Assembly: GCA_964352815.1 (NCBI GenBank)
Contig: CAYGTO010000001.1
Span: 1 to 64,000 of the forward strand
Length of the DNA: 64,000 bases
From: CAYGTO01 sp964352815
Lineage (GTDB): Bacteria > Pseudomonadota > Alphaproteobacteria > Rickettsiales > UBA3002
Direction: 5' to 3'
A program made the translations under genes and the position numbers. Numbering within the stretch: the first letter of the stretch is position 1; the number at the start of each line of letters is the position of its first letter. A model generated the notes under the pieces. It had not been told where the DNA came from and searched no databases. It saw nothing but the letters and a program-made list of their open reading frames with translations. This document shows, one piece after another, positions 42,355 to 50,459 of this stretch.

Positions 42355-44694
42355 ATGGCACGTGCATCTGCATCGCATCATCCGAGTTTTGCCAAAAAAC
42401 GTGGCTTTGAATTGGGCGGCATCGTGCTGCTCCTCATGTCGGTCTATTTATTACTGTCGATGCTGAGCTATCATTCGGCAGACCCCTCGTTTAATCGCGT
42501 CGAAAGTAGCGGCGAGATGATTCTGAATCTTGGCGGTAAGCTTGGCGCCTATGCGTCAGACTTGGTGCTGCAGTTGCATGGCGTAGCGAGCGGAGTGCTG
42601 CTTTTGATTTTGGCGGCGTGGTCATGGCGCTTGATTACCAAGCAATATCTGCGTGGCTGGTGGATGCGTATTACCGCGGCGCTCTTGCTGCTTGTGGCGA
42701 GTTCAGGGCTGCTTGCGATGATTGCTGCGCCGATGAGTTGGCCATTTGCGACGGGCCTAGGCGGTGCGGTCGGTATGGTGGTGAGCGAACAGCTGGCGCG
42801 CGCCTTTTCCATGAGTGTGGCGGGGATTATTCTTGGTGCGATTGCTGTCTCGTCTATTCCGTTGGCGTTGGGGCTGAAGCGCAGCGAGTGGATCGCGATT
42901 TACATTATGTTGCGCCATATGATGACCTATGTCGGGCGTAGCTTTTCTTATGTGCTCGCGGCGTTTCATGGCACGGCCGAAGGGCTGGTGCATTCGACGC
43001 GTGATCGTGCGCCGAGTGCGTTCTCAATGCTTGCAGAACGGGCAGCATTTTGGCGTCGTTATGAGCGCTATGATGAGGAAGAGTATGAGGATGCGCTGAT
43101 TGAAGCAAAGCCGAAGAAGGCGAAGGCTCGGCCGAAAAAAGCGGCGCCTGAAGTGACGCAAGGTGCGTTTGAGCTGCGTCCACGCCAAGGTGATTTCACG
43201 CTGCCATCTTTTGATTTTCTCGATAAGGCGCCGAAGCGCCGCGCGACTACGGTGAGTGAGTCGTCGCTTAAACAGAATGCGCGGTTGCTCGAATCGGTGC
43301 TGGCGGATTTTGGGGTGAAGGGCGAGATCATTGATGTTCGTCCCGGGCCGGTGGTGACGCTGTATGAGCTGGAGCCAGCGGCGGGGACGAAATCGTCGCG
43401 GGTGATTGGCTTGGCGGATGATATTGCGCGTTCGATGAGCGCGATTTCGGCACGGATCTCGGTGATTCCAGGGAAAAATGCGCTGGGCATTGAGCTACCG
43501 AATTCAACGCGCGAAACGGTGTTCTTGCGAGAGCTGTTTGAGAATCAAGATTACCTCGATACGGAAGCGAAACTGCCGCTCGTGCTCGGCAAGGATATTG
43601 GCGGCGATCCAATCATTGCCGATTTGGCGCGCATGCCCCATTTGCTGGTGGCAGGGACGACTGGTTCGGGGAAATCGGTGGCGATTAACACTATGCTGAT
43701 GTCGCTGATTTATCATATGAGTCCGGAGCAATGTAAGCTGATTTTGATTGATCCGAAGATGCTCGAGCTGTCGGTCTATGATGACATTCCGCATTTGCTC
43801 TCGCCCGTAGTGACCGAGCCGGGCAAGGCGGTAGTGGCGCTGAAATGGACGGTGAAAGAGATGGAGAATCGCTACCGTTTAATGTCGAATTTGGGTGTGC
43901 GTAATATCGATAATTACAATAAGCGCATTAAGGAAGCGGCGAAGCGCGGCGAAGAGCTGATGCGAACGGTGCAGACAGGCTTTGATGTGGATACGGGGAA
44001 GCCGATTATGGAGAAGGTGCCGCTCGAAATGACGCCGCTGCCCTATATTGTGGTGGTGGTCGATGAGATGGCCGATCTGATGTTGGTGGCGGGGAAAGAT
44101 ATTGAAGGTTCGATTCAGCGCCTGGCGCAGATGGCCCGCGCGGCGGGGATTCATATTATCATGGCGACGCAGCGCCCCTCGGTGGATGTGATCACCGGGG
44201 TAATCAAGGCGAACTTCCCAACGCGCATTAGCTTCCAGGTGACGTCGAAAATTGACTCGCGCACGGTGCTCGGGGAGCAGGGCGCGGAGCAGCTTCTGGG
44301 CCAGGGGGACATGCTCTATATGGCGGGCGGCGGACGGATTACGCGCGTTCATGGGCCGTTTATTTCAGACGGAGAAGTCGAAGATGTGGTCTCGTATCTG
44401 CGTACGCAAGGCGAGCCGGCCTATGATGAGGCGGTGACGTATGACGATGAGGAAGAAGCAGGCTTTGACATGTTTGGCGGCGAAGAGACCGATCCGGAAA
44501 CGGCGCTCTACATGCAGGCGAAACAGATTGTGCTGCATGATCGCAAAGCCTCGACTAGCTACATTCAGCGCAAGCTCAAAATTGGTTATAATCGTGCGGC
44601 GCGGCTCATTGACCGGATGGAAGAGGAGGGAATTGTTGGCCCGCCAAACCATGTCGGAAAGCGCGAAATTCTCTTACGTGCGGGTGAGATGTAG
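42355..44694 (+). CDS. ftsK: DNA translocase FtsK
   Basis: 779 residues. Four N-terminal membrane helices (GGIVLLLMSVYLLLSMLSY; LQLHGVASGVLLLILAAW; RITAALLLLVASSGLLAMI; MSVAGIILGAIAVSSIPLAL) anchor it at the septum. A shortened linker of about 100 residues precedes the motor: Walker A LLVAGTTGSGKSVAINTML and Walker B YIVVVVDEMADLMLV, then the ATQRPSVDVITGVIKANFP and RGEQGAEQLLGQGDMLYM-type motifs. The C-terminal gamma winged helix (SYIQRKLKIGYNRAARLIDRMEEEGIV) reads chromosome polarity sequences. AGGGAGA ribosome site. It pumps DNA toward dif during division. lolA follows, as usual for this class. Confidence 0.96.
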   Translation: MARASASHHPSFAKKRGFELGGIVLLLMSVYLLLSMLSYHSADPSFNRVESSGEMILNLGGKLGAYASDLVLQLHGVASGVLLLILAAWSWRLITKQYLRGWWMRITAALLLLVASSGLLAMIAAPMSWPFATGLGGAVGMVVSEQLARAFSMSVAGIILGAIAVSSIPLALGLKRSEWIAIYIMLRHMMTYVGRSFSYVLAAFHGTAEGLVHSTRDRAPSAFSMLAERAAFWRRYERYDEEEYEDALIEAKPKKAKARPKKAAPEVTQGAFELRPRQGDFTLPSFDFLDKAPKRRATTVSESSLKQNARLLESVLADFGVKGEIIDVRPGPVVTLYELEPAAGTKSSRVIGLADDIARSMSAISARISVIPGKNALGIELPNSTRETVFLRELFENQDYLDTEAKLPLVLGKDIGGDPIIADLARMPHLLVAGTTGSGKSVAINTMLMSLIYHMSPEQCKLILIDPKMLELSVYDDIPHLLSPVVTEPGKAVVALKWTVKEMENRYRLMSNLGVRNIDNYNKRIKEAAKRGEELMRTVQTGFDVDTGKPIMEKVPLEMTPLPYIVVVVDEMADLMLVAGKDIEGSIQRLAQMARAAGIHIIMATQRPSVDVITGVIKANFPTRISFQVTSKIDSRTVLGEQGAEQLLGQGDMLYMAGGGRITRVHGPFISDGEVEDVVSYLRTQGEPAYDEAVTYDDEEEAGFDMFGGEETDPETALYMQAKQIVLHDRKASTSYIQRKLKIGYNRAARLIDRMEEEGIVGPPNHVGKREILLRAGEM

Positions 44695-44768
44695 TGAATC
44701 CACATAGACTTTGCACATGATTCATTCGTCTTGTTGCGTAGAACTCTCAGTGAGCTATACAAGGCAGT

Positions 44769-45482
44769 ATGAACTATTTTCTGACAGTATTTTTTCTTAT
44801 GATCGCCACGGCCGCATGGGCCGAGGAGCCGAGCGGCTTTAGCGAGCATCAAAAACGCCTTAGCGGTGAGTCCGTTGAGCCGGAAGCTGAGGGCGTGCAT
44901 AGCGACGCATATGGCGAACGGTTAAGCCAGCAACAGATCGACGAGGCGGACCGGGTCGCGCGATTTCTCTCGAATGTGACCACGATGACAGCCGAATTTA
45001 TCCAAGAATCGCCTGATGGAACGGTGGCCAGCGGCAAACTCTATATTAAGCAGCCAGGCGGCCGCATGAAATGGGTGTATGCCCCGCCGCTGCCTGTGTG
45101 GATGCTCTCGACCGGCGACTTCCTGATTTATGTGGATGAACAGATTAAGCAAGTGTCGTATATTCCGATCGGCGAGACGTTGGCGGCGTTTTTAGCGCAA
45201 GATGAGATTGATTTTTCTGATGGTATTGATGTACTCGATCTGCGCAAAGGGGCGGGCACGATTCGGCTGACAATTCGTCAGAGCGATAAGCCAGAGAATG
45301 GCACGTTGACCCTTGAGCTGGAAGATAAGCCATTGAAGTTAAAGTCATTTGTAATGACAGATCAGCTTGGCCAAGGCACCCGCGTGACACTGAATCAGGT
45401 GCAATATGGCCGTGACATTGATCCAGAAATCTTTGTTTTCAAGGACCCTAGCAAGGATTGGGGCCCTAGAGTGAAGCGTTGA
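44769..45482 (+). CDS. lolA: Outer-membrane lipoprotein carrier LolA
   Basis: 237 residues. Signal peptide MNYFLTVFFLMIATAAWAE, a 45-residue acidic linker, then the LolA unclosed barrel: FLSNVTTMTAEFIQESPDGTVASGKLYIKQPGGRMKWVY, PVWMLSTGDFLIYVDEQIKQVSYIPI, and VMTDQLGQGTRVTLNQVQYG. It shuttles lipoproteins from LolCDE to the outer membrane. Its place between ftsK and xthA is conserved in Alphaproteobacteria; here a repeat and a small extra gene separate it from xthA. The N-terminal linker is longer than usual. Confidence 0.92.
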   Translation: MNYFLTVFFLMIATAAWAEEPSGFSEHQKRLSGESVEPEAEGVHSDAYGERLSQQQIDEADRVARFLSNVTTMTAEFIQESPDGTVASGKLYIKQPGGRMKWVYAPPLPVWMLSTGDFLIYVDEQIKQVSYIPIGETLAAFLAQDEIDFSDGIDVLDLRKGAGTIRLTIRQSDKPENGTLTLELEDKPLKLKSFVMTDQLGQGTRVTLNQVQYGRDIDPEIFVFKDPSKDWGPRVKR

Positions 45483-45509
45483 GAGGAGGTTCACTTCTTA
45501 CGTCGTCAT

Positions 45510-45556
45510 AGCTGTTAGGCTCATCATGAGCGCAGGAGCGCGAACGGGAGCAAACA
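45510..45556. repeat. Family B partial repeat (copy 4)
   Basis: Only the 3' half is present: GCTGTTAGGCTCATC, then an altered hairpin 3 and the conserved end CGGGAGCAAACAT. It directly precedes the PhoB-like direct repeats at 45566. Confidence 0.55.
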
Positions 45557-45565
45557 TAAAAAACA

Positions 45566-45605
45566 CCGTCATATTTCTGTCATATTTCTTTCACATTAGT
45601 GTCAC
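45566..45605 (+). promoter_or_regulatory. PhoB-like quadruple direct repeat with downstream -10
   Basis: Four heptamers start exactly 11 bases apart: CCGTCAT (45566), CTGTCAT (45577), CTTTCAC (45588) and GTGTCAC (45599). Eleven-base phasing and the (C/G)TGTCA core are those of PhoB half-sites, here two boxes in tandem. A TATAGT -10 lies at 45628-45633, 22 bases beyond the last unit, about one helical turn further than in E. coli pho promoters. The target is the small gene at 45674. Confidence 0.6.
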
Positions 45606-45673
45606 ACACAGCGCGCTTAAACTGCGATATAGTGGAACTATAAGATAAACAACACACACAGACAGAGGAAGAG

Positions 45674-45934
45674 ATGCAGACGACACTAACCACCTACACC
45701 CACGCAAAAGCAGCGAAGCAAGCCGAACAAGCACAGATTAACAAGCAGCTGACTGATGTGATGATGTCGTTGCTCGGAGTGAAAGACATGGCGTATATTA
45801 AGCCAAGCGAAGATGTGAATAAAGGATATGCCGTGCATGCGGCCGACGGAACGGAGCTTGCGACCTTCGAAACGCGCGCCGAAGCAGAGCGCAAAGCGGG
45901 CATGCATAAGCTGGCGCTGGTCAGCATTCATTAG
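45674..45934 (+). CDS. Small protein of unknown function behind PhoB-like repeats
   Basis: 86 residues with a strong AGAGGAAGAG ribosome site. The N-terminal half is a basic/Gln-rich helix (AKAAKQAEQAQINKQLTDVMMSLLGV); the C-terminal half is strand-helix (YAVHAADGTELATFETRAEAERKAGMHKLALVSIH). No membrane segment, no cysteines, no recognised family. An intrinsic terminator at 45985 follows, so it is a single-gene unit inserted between lolA and xthA. The PhoB-like site suggests expression under phosphate limitation (inference). Confidence 0.7.
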   Translation: MQTTLTTYTHAKAAKQAEQAQINKQLTDVMMSLLGVKDMAYIKPSEDVNKGYAVHAADGTELATFETRAEAERKAGMHKLALVSIH

Positions 45935-45984
45935 AGTTTTTTGAAGCAATAGTTGTTAAGACCGATTGGAAGAATGTGTGAGTG

Positions 45985-46012
45985 AAAGGGAGCCAAAGAG
46001 CTCCCTTTTTTG
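45985..46012. terminator. Intrinsic terminator
   Basis: Stem AAAGGGAGC (45985-45993) and GCTCCCTTT (46000-46008) with a six-base loop, followed by a run of T. It ends the gene at 45674. The reverse strand also ends in CCCTTT, so weak activity for the convergent xthA side is possible. Confidence 0.85.
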
Positions 46013-46119
46013 TTTTGGGTGAAAAGCGCTTCATACGTCGTCGGTGCTCGCCTTGTTTAGTGTCTCTACACGTCGACGCGCACTCCTAGTAGCAAGCACA
46101 TTTCACCAAAAACGAGGCG

Positions 46120-46911
46120 TTATAGATTCAGTGATGCGATCACGGGTACATGATCAGAAGGCTTTTCCCATCCACGCGCTTCGGCGAGGATGGCGACGCC
46201 GCTCAGCGATGGTTTTAGCGCGGGTGTCACCCAAATATGATCAAGGCGGCGGCCACGGTTTGACGCCTCCCAGTCACGTGCGCGGTAGCTCCACCAGCTG
46301 TAGAGTTTCTCCTCATGCGGGGTGAATTCACGGGCGGTATCGACCCAGTTCGCGGCCTGTTTCAGCGCATCCATCTTTTCGACCTCAATCGGCGTATGGC
46401 TGACGACTTTTAACAATTGCTTATGCGACCACACATCATGCTCGAGCGGCGCAATGTTCATATCGCCCACCAGAACGACCTTGTCCTCAGTGTCAAGAGT
46501 GCTTGCCCACTCCGTCAGCGAGTCCATGAAGGCCAATTTCTCGCCAAACTTTGAGTTCTCATCAGGGTCCGGGATGTCACCGCCAGCGGGGACATAGACA
46601 TTGTGAATGGTGATGCCACTCTCGAGTGTCGCGGCGATGTGGCGTTTATGTGAAGGGATATGCTCGAGCGTGTGGATGTTGGAAAGCGGCGTTTTCGAGA
46701 GGATCGCCACGCCATTATAGCTTTTCTCGCCGGAAAAAGCGCAATGCTCATAACCGAGCGCGCGGAGCTCCAACTCGGGGAAAAGCGGATCATCGACCTT
46801 GGTTTCCTGAAGGCACAGCACGTCAGGCGCGTGGCTTTCGGTGAGCTGCTTCACGATCGGCATGCGCAGGCGAACCGAATTGATATTCCAGGTGGCGATG
46901 GTGAAAGACAT
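46120..46911 (-). CDS. xthA: Exodeoxyribonuclease III (AP endonuclease)
   Basis: 263 residues, endonuclease/exonuclease/phosphatase fold. Landmarks: FTIATWNINSVRLRMPIVKQL, the metal Glu in DVLCLQETKVDD, NGVAILSKTPL, the catalytic VLVGDMNIAPLEHDVW and the C-terminal RLDHIWVTPAL and KPSDHVPVIASL (Asp-His pair). It cleaves DNA at abasic sites and degrades 3' ends of duplex DNA. It stands close to ftsK-lolA as in related genomes but on the opposite strand. Confidence 0.95.
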   Translation of the reverse strand: MSFTIATWNINSVRLRMPIVKQLTESHAPDVLCLQETKVDDPLFPELELRALGYEHCAFSGEKSYNGVAILSKTPLSNIHTLEHIPSHKRHIAATLESGITIHNVYVPAGGDIPDPDENSKFGEKLAFMDSLTEWASTLDTEDKVVLVGDMNIAPLEHDVWSHKQLLKVVSHTPIEVEKMDALKQAANWVDTAREFTPHEEKLYSWWSYRARDWEASNRGRRLDHIWVTPALKPSLSGVAILAEARGWEKPSDHVPVIASLNL

Positions 46912-46959
46912 ATCTCTTTCATTAAGCGTTTAAGTGATTCATGTAAAACTTTCGTACGA

Positions 46960-47038
46960 TGTCATCCCCGTGAAAACGGGGATCTCTCATTCTCGGGGTT
47001 GTATATCCTATGAGATTCCCTCTTTAGCGGGAATGACA
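46960..47038. repeat. Family A palindromic repeat (copy 7)
   Basis: Bounded by TGTCATCCCCG and CGGGAATGACA. Internal hairpin CCCCGTG-AAAA-CGGGG type at the left and TTCCC-TCTTTAGC-GGGAA at the right. Lies between the divergent xthA and the UbiH-type gene. Confidence 0.75.
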
Positions 47039-47083
47039 AACTAGGCGGTTGCCACCCCACATAAAAAAGCATACATCTAGGGC

Positions 47084-48325
47084 ATGAATTATTTCGATTG
47101 TATTGTGGTTGGCGGCGGGCTGGTCGGATCAGCGCAGGCGGCGGCTCTGGCGAATGCTGGTCTTAACGTCGCGCTCGTGGAACGCTACCCGTTTGAAGCG
47201 ATCACCGCGGCGGGCAACGATGGACGCGCCTCGGCGATTGCGCTGGCCTCGCGCCGAGTGCTGGAGCATATTGGTGTGTGGCAGGAGATTGCTGAGCATG
47301 CGGAGCCGATTTACGATATTCGTGTGGTGGATGAGGCGAGCACTGCGTTTGTCCATTTCCATTATCAGGACGCGCAGGTGGCCGATGCGCCGGGTGAGCC
47401 GTTCGGCCATATTATAGATAATGACCTATTGCGTGCTGGGCTGGTGACCTATGCGAGTCAGCATGAGCGTATTACAGCGTTTGCCCCGGCTGAGATTACG
47501 GAGCTGAGTGCAGATGCGATGATGGCGTCGGTGATGCTGAGTGATGGGCAAAGCATTAAAGCGCCCTTGATTTTGGCGTGCGATGGCAAATTTTCGACAG
47601 TCCGTGAAAAGCTTGGGATCCGTCATCGCTGGGTGGATTATCAACAAACGGCGGTGGTCTGCACGGTGGCGCATGAGCAGCCGCATGATGGGGTGGCACT
47701 TGAGCGGTTTTTGCCAGGCGGTCCGTTTGCCGCACTGCCGATGAAAGACTACCAGGGCAAGCACCGTTCCGGGATTGTTTGGTCGGAAACGACGGAGGAA
47801 GCGGAGCGGCTGCTTCAACTTGATGATGCAGCGTTTGAAAAAGCGTGTGCCGCGCAGATGGGCGAATTTTGGGGTGAGGTGAGTGTGCTGAGCACGCGCC
47901 ACTCCTATCCGCTTAAGCTCATGCTGTCTTCGAGCTATATAGCGCAGCGCGTTGCGTTTGTTGGCGATTCGGCGCATGCGATTCATCCGATTGCGGGGCA
48001 GGGGGTGAATCTTGGCTATCGCGATGTGGCCTATCTCACCGATCTGGTCCTTCAGCATGCGAAGTTGGGGCTTGATATTGGGAGTTCGCAGCTCTTATCG
48101 GGCTATGCTTCCTTGCGTCGCAGGGATGCGCTGTCGATGAGCGCAATGACCGATGGGATTGACCGGTTATTCTCAAATGACATTCTGCCGATCCGCGCGG
48201 CGCGGCGATGGGGCTTGCGTTCTGTCGAAAAGATTCCGCCGCTCAAGCGTTTCTTTATGAAGCAGGCAATGGGGCTTGGAAGCGATGCGCTGCCGCCAAT
48301 GATGCAGCCCAAGCGTGCGGCGTAG
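47084..48325 (+). CDS. UbiH/UbiF/COQ6-family FAD monooxygenase (ubiquinone biosynthesis)
   Basis: 413 residues. N-terminal FAD Rossmann motif CIVVGGGLVGSAQAAALANAG, the DG motif LILACDGKFSTVREKLGI, and the second FAD motif VAFVGDSAHAIHPIAGQGVNLGYRDV. The family hydroxylates the ubiquinone ring at C5, C6 or C7 (UbiI, UbiH, UbiF, or broad-range UbiL/UbiM in Alphaproteobacteria); sequence alone does not say which position. It is followed by trkH after nine bases, so the two may be cotranscribed despite unrelated roles. Confidence 0.9.
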   Translation: MNYFDCIVVGGGLVGSAQAAALANAGLNVALVERYPFEAITAAGNDGRASAIALASRRVLEHIGVWQEIAEHAEPIYDIRVVDEASTAFVHFHYQDAQVADAPGEPFGHIIDNDLLRAGLVTYASQHERITAFAPAEITELSADAMMASVMLSDGQSIKAPLILACDGKFSTVREKLGIRHRWVDYQQTAVVCTVAHEQPHDGVALERFLPGGPFAALPMKDYQGKHRSGIVWSETTEEAERLLQLDDAAFEKACAAQMGEFWGEVSVLSTRHSYPLKLMLSSSYIAQRVAFVGDSAHAIHPIAGQGVNLGYRDVAYLTDLVLQHAKLGLDIGSSQLLSGYASLRRRDALSMSAMTDGIDRLFSNDILPIRAARRWGLRSVEKIPPLKRFFMKQAMGLGSDALPPMMQPKRAA

Positions 48326-48334
48326 TGAGGCGTC

Positions 48335-49783
48335 ATGATTAACCTACGCCCGATCTTGTTTGTGAATGGTATGCTCCTATGCATTATCGCGGGGGTGATG
48401 TGTTTGCCAATTGTAGTGGATCTCTTCTCGGGCGATGATGATTTTGAAGTGTTTGCTGTCGCAGCGTTTACCACGGGTTTTATCGGCGGCATGTTGTGCA
48501 TTACGAACCGCGGGAAACATAAGAAACTCTCGATTCGCGATACGTTTTTGTTGACCACGAGCAGCTATATCAGCATGACCTTGGCAGCATCACTGCCACT
48601 CTATTTGAGTGCGCTGGATATGAGCTATGTCGATGCGTTTTTTGAGGCATCCTCAGGGATTACGGCGACCGGTTCCACGGTGCTCACTGGGCTTGATACG
48701 ATGCCTCCCGGTATTTTATTGTGGCGTTCGCTCATCAATGGGCTGGGTGGCCTCGGGGTGGTCGTGTTAGCGATGGCAGTCCTGCCGATGCTGAACATCG
48801 GTGGGATGCAGCTCTTTAAAAGTGAGTCATCGGATACGACGGAAAAAATGCTGCCGCGCGCGACGCAGATCGCCGGAGTGATCACTGGCGTCTTTTGTGT
48901 GCTCGTGTTTATGTGTATGGTGGGGTATTGGATGGCTGGCATGACGCCGTTTGATGCATTGAATCATGCCATCACCACGGTCGCAACGGCTGGGTTCTCG
49001 ACCCATGATGCGTCCATCGGGCATTATGATAGTGTCTGGATTGAGATGGTAGCGATGGTGTTCATGCTTTCCGGGGCGCTGCCCTTTATCCTCTATTATC
49101 AAAGCTTGCGGCCCGATGCTCCGAAATTTTGGCAGAATTCGCAGGTGCAGTTTTTCTTCATCATGGTCGGGGTGACGGTAGCGGTCATGGCGGGATGGCT
49201 TATCTTAGGGCAAGATTATGCCCCGTTCGATGCGCTGCGATATGCTTCGTTTAATGTGATCTCGATCATTACCACGACGGGCTATGCCTCAGCGGATTAT
49301 GCAGAATGGGGCGGGTTTGCGACCACGGTCTTCTTCATTGCGATTGTGTTTGGTGGCTGTACCGGCTCAACCACCGGCGGAATTAAGACGTTTCGTTTTC
49401 AGGTGCTCTACGAAACCGCGCGGACGCATTTGCTCGGGCTGATGCAGCCGAGCGGAGTGTTCCTGCCGAACTATGATGGTAAAAAGATTCCGCCGGAAGT
49501 GGTGCAGTCAGTGATGAGCTTCTTCCTGGTTTTCGCCTTTTGTTTCTCCATGTTGGCGGTGGCGCTATCGGCGTTTGATCTTGATTTTATTACGGCAATG
49601 AGTGCTGCGGCGCAGGCAATTTCCAACGTTGGACCGGGCCTTGGGCCGATTATTGGGCCAAGCGGGAATTATGGCTCGATTGCCGATGGTGCAAAGTGGC
49701 TTCTGGCCTTTACCATGATTTTTGGCCGGCTAGAGTTGTTCACGGTCTTAGTGTTACTGAGCCCGCATTTCTGGCGTGATTGA
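48335..49783 (+). CDS. trkH: Trk potassium uptake channel subunit TrkH
   Basis: 482 residues with about ten membrane helices in four M1-P-M2 units. The four selectivity-filter loops are visible in order: ITATGSTVLTG, TVATAGFSTHD, ITTTGYASAD and ISNVGPGLG, each with the conserved Gly. The intramembrane loop GGCTGSTTGGIKTFRF is also conserved. Potassium enters through this dimer, gated by TrkA, which is encoded at 9991. The protein ends with a short HFWRD tail. Confidence 0.95.
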   Translation: MINLRPILFVNGMLLCIIAGVMCLPIVVDLFSGDDDFEVFAVAAFTTGFIGGMLCITNRGKHKKLSIRDTFLLTTSSYISMTLAASLPLYLSALDMSYVDAFFEASSGITATGSTVLTGLDTMPPGILLWRSLINGLGGLGVVVLAMAVLPMLNIGGMQLFKSESSDTTEKMLPRATQIAGVITGVFCVLVFMCMVGYWMAGMTPFDALNHAITTVATAGFSTHDASIGHYDSVWIEMVAMVFMLSGALPFILYYQSLRPDAPKFWQNSQVQFFFIMVGVTVAVMAGWLILGQDYAPFDALRYASFNVISIITTTGYASADYAEWGGFATTVFFIAIVFGGCTGSTTGGIKTFRFQVLYETARTHLLGLMQPSGVFLPNYDGKKIPPEVVQSVMSFFLVFAFCFSMLAVALSAFDLDFITAMSAAAQAISNVGPGLGPIIGPSGNYGSIADGAKWLLAFTMIFGRLELFTVLVLLSPHFWRD

Positions 49784-49790
49784 TGGTAAG

Positions 49791-49873
49791 TTCCAGGTTA
49801 CAGGTTGCAGGTTTAAGCGAGGGGCCCTACATTATAGTCTGCTGAAACCTAAAACCTCATTACTGAAACCTGC
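49791..49873. repeat. Family D array abutting apaG
   Basis: Left side carries direct phrases CCAGGTTACAGGTTGCAGGTTT; right side carries the inverted sense, GAAACCTAAAACCTC and CTGAAACCTG, so the element is an inverted pair of short arrays. It ends directly at the apaG start codon, leaving no obvious ribosome site for that gene. Confidence 0.65.
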
Positions 49874-50266
49874 ATGTACACCAAAACTTCGAATCATATG
49901 AAAGTGACGGTTTACCCGTTCTATCTCGATCAAGAGTCTGAACCGAATGACGATCATTATGTTTGGGCCTATACGGTGCAGGTCGAGAATTTGCGCAGCG
50001 ATAAGGTGCAGCTGATCAACCGGCATTGGCATATCACGGACGGCAATGGCCAAGTGCAGCAGGTGGATGGGCCGGGGGTGATTGGCGAACAGCCGAGCCT
50101 CGATCCAGGCGAAGCGTTTCAGTATACCTCCGGCACGGCACTGCCGACGCCATCAGGCATTATGGTGGGTAGCTATGAGATGGAAAGCGATCAGGGGCAG
50201 CGTTTCTCGATCGAAATTCCCGCTTTTTCACTCGATAGCCCCTATCAAACGGTGCGGCCGAACTGA
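49874..50266 (+). CDS. apaG: ApaG (Co2+/Mg2+ efflux protein family)
   Basis: 130 residues, one immunoglobulin-like DUF525 domain. The pattern MYTKTSNHMKVTVYPFYLDQ, WAYTVQVENLRSDKVQLINRHWHITDGNGQVQQVDGPGVIGEQP and the end YTSGTALPTPSGIMVGSYEM with FSIEIPAFSLD is complete. Known to affect divalent metal resistance in Salmonella; the biochemical role is still unclear. The start at 49874 gives the family N-terminus but sits right after a family D repeat without a Shine-Dalgarno. A later ATG at 49898 also lacks one. Confidence 0.93.
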   Translation: MYTKTSNHMKVTVYPFYLDQESEPNDDHYVWAYTVQVENLRSDKVQLINRHWHITDGNGQVQQVDGPGVIGEQPSLDPGEAFQYTSGTALPTPSGIMVGSYEMESDQGQRFSIEIPAFSLDSPYQTVRPN

Positions 50267-50300
50267 TAAGGCTTTGTAATATATTTTCTTTTTAAAGAAT

Positions 50301-50380
50301 GAGGTCAGTAGACCGAACCTTTAGTCAGCGAAGCTGTTAGGCTCAGCGCGGAGGCCAGGATGCCGGAGCGGGAGCAAACA
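50301..50380. repeat. Family B structured repeat (copy 5)
   Basis: Plus orientation, full length. Hairpin 1 GGTC-AGTA-GACC, hairpin 2 with inner AGC-GAA-GCT, hairpin 3 GGCC-AGGA-TGCC, ending CGGGAGCAAACA. A PhoB-like box starts seven bases after its end, the same layout as copy 4. Confidence 0.75.
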
Positions 50381-50386
50381 TCAAAA

Positions 50387-50420
50387 ACGTCATAAAACTG
50401 TCATATTTTCCTGTTATACT
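50387..50420 (+). promoter_or_regulatory. PhoB-like box with correctly spaced -10
   Basis: ACGTCATAAAACTGTCAT (50387-50404) differs from the E. coli PhoB box consensus in only two of 18 positions. A -10 TATACT (50415-50420) starts 10 bases after it, the spacing of known pho promoters. A second possible -10, TATAAT, lies at 50422. The target is the gene at 50460. Confidence 0.65.
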
Positions 50421-50459
50421 TTATAATAGAGTAAGTTAAGCAACTGATTAGGAAACGAA

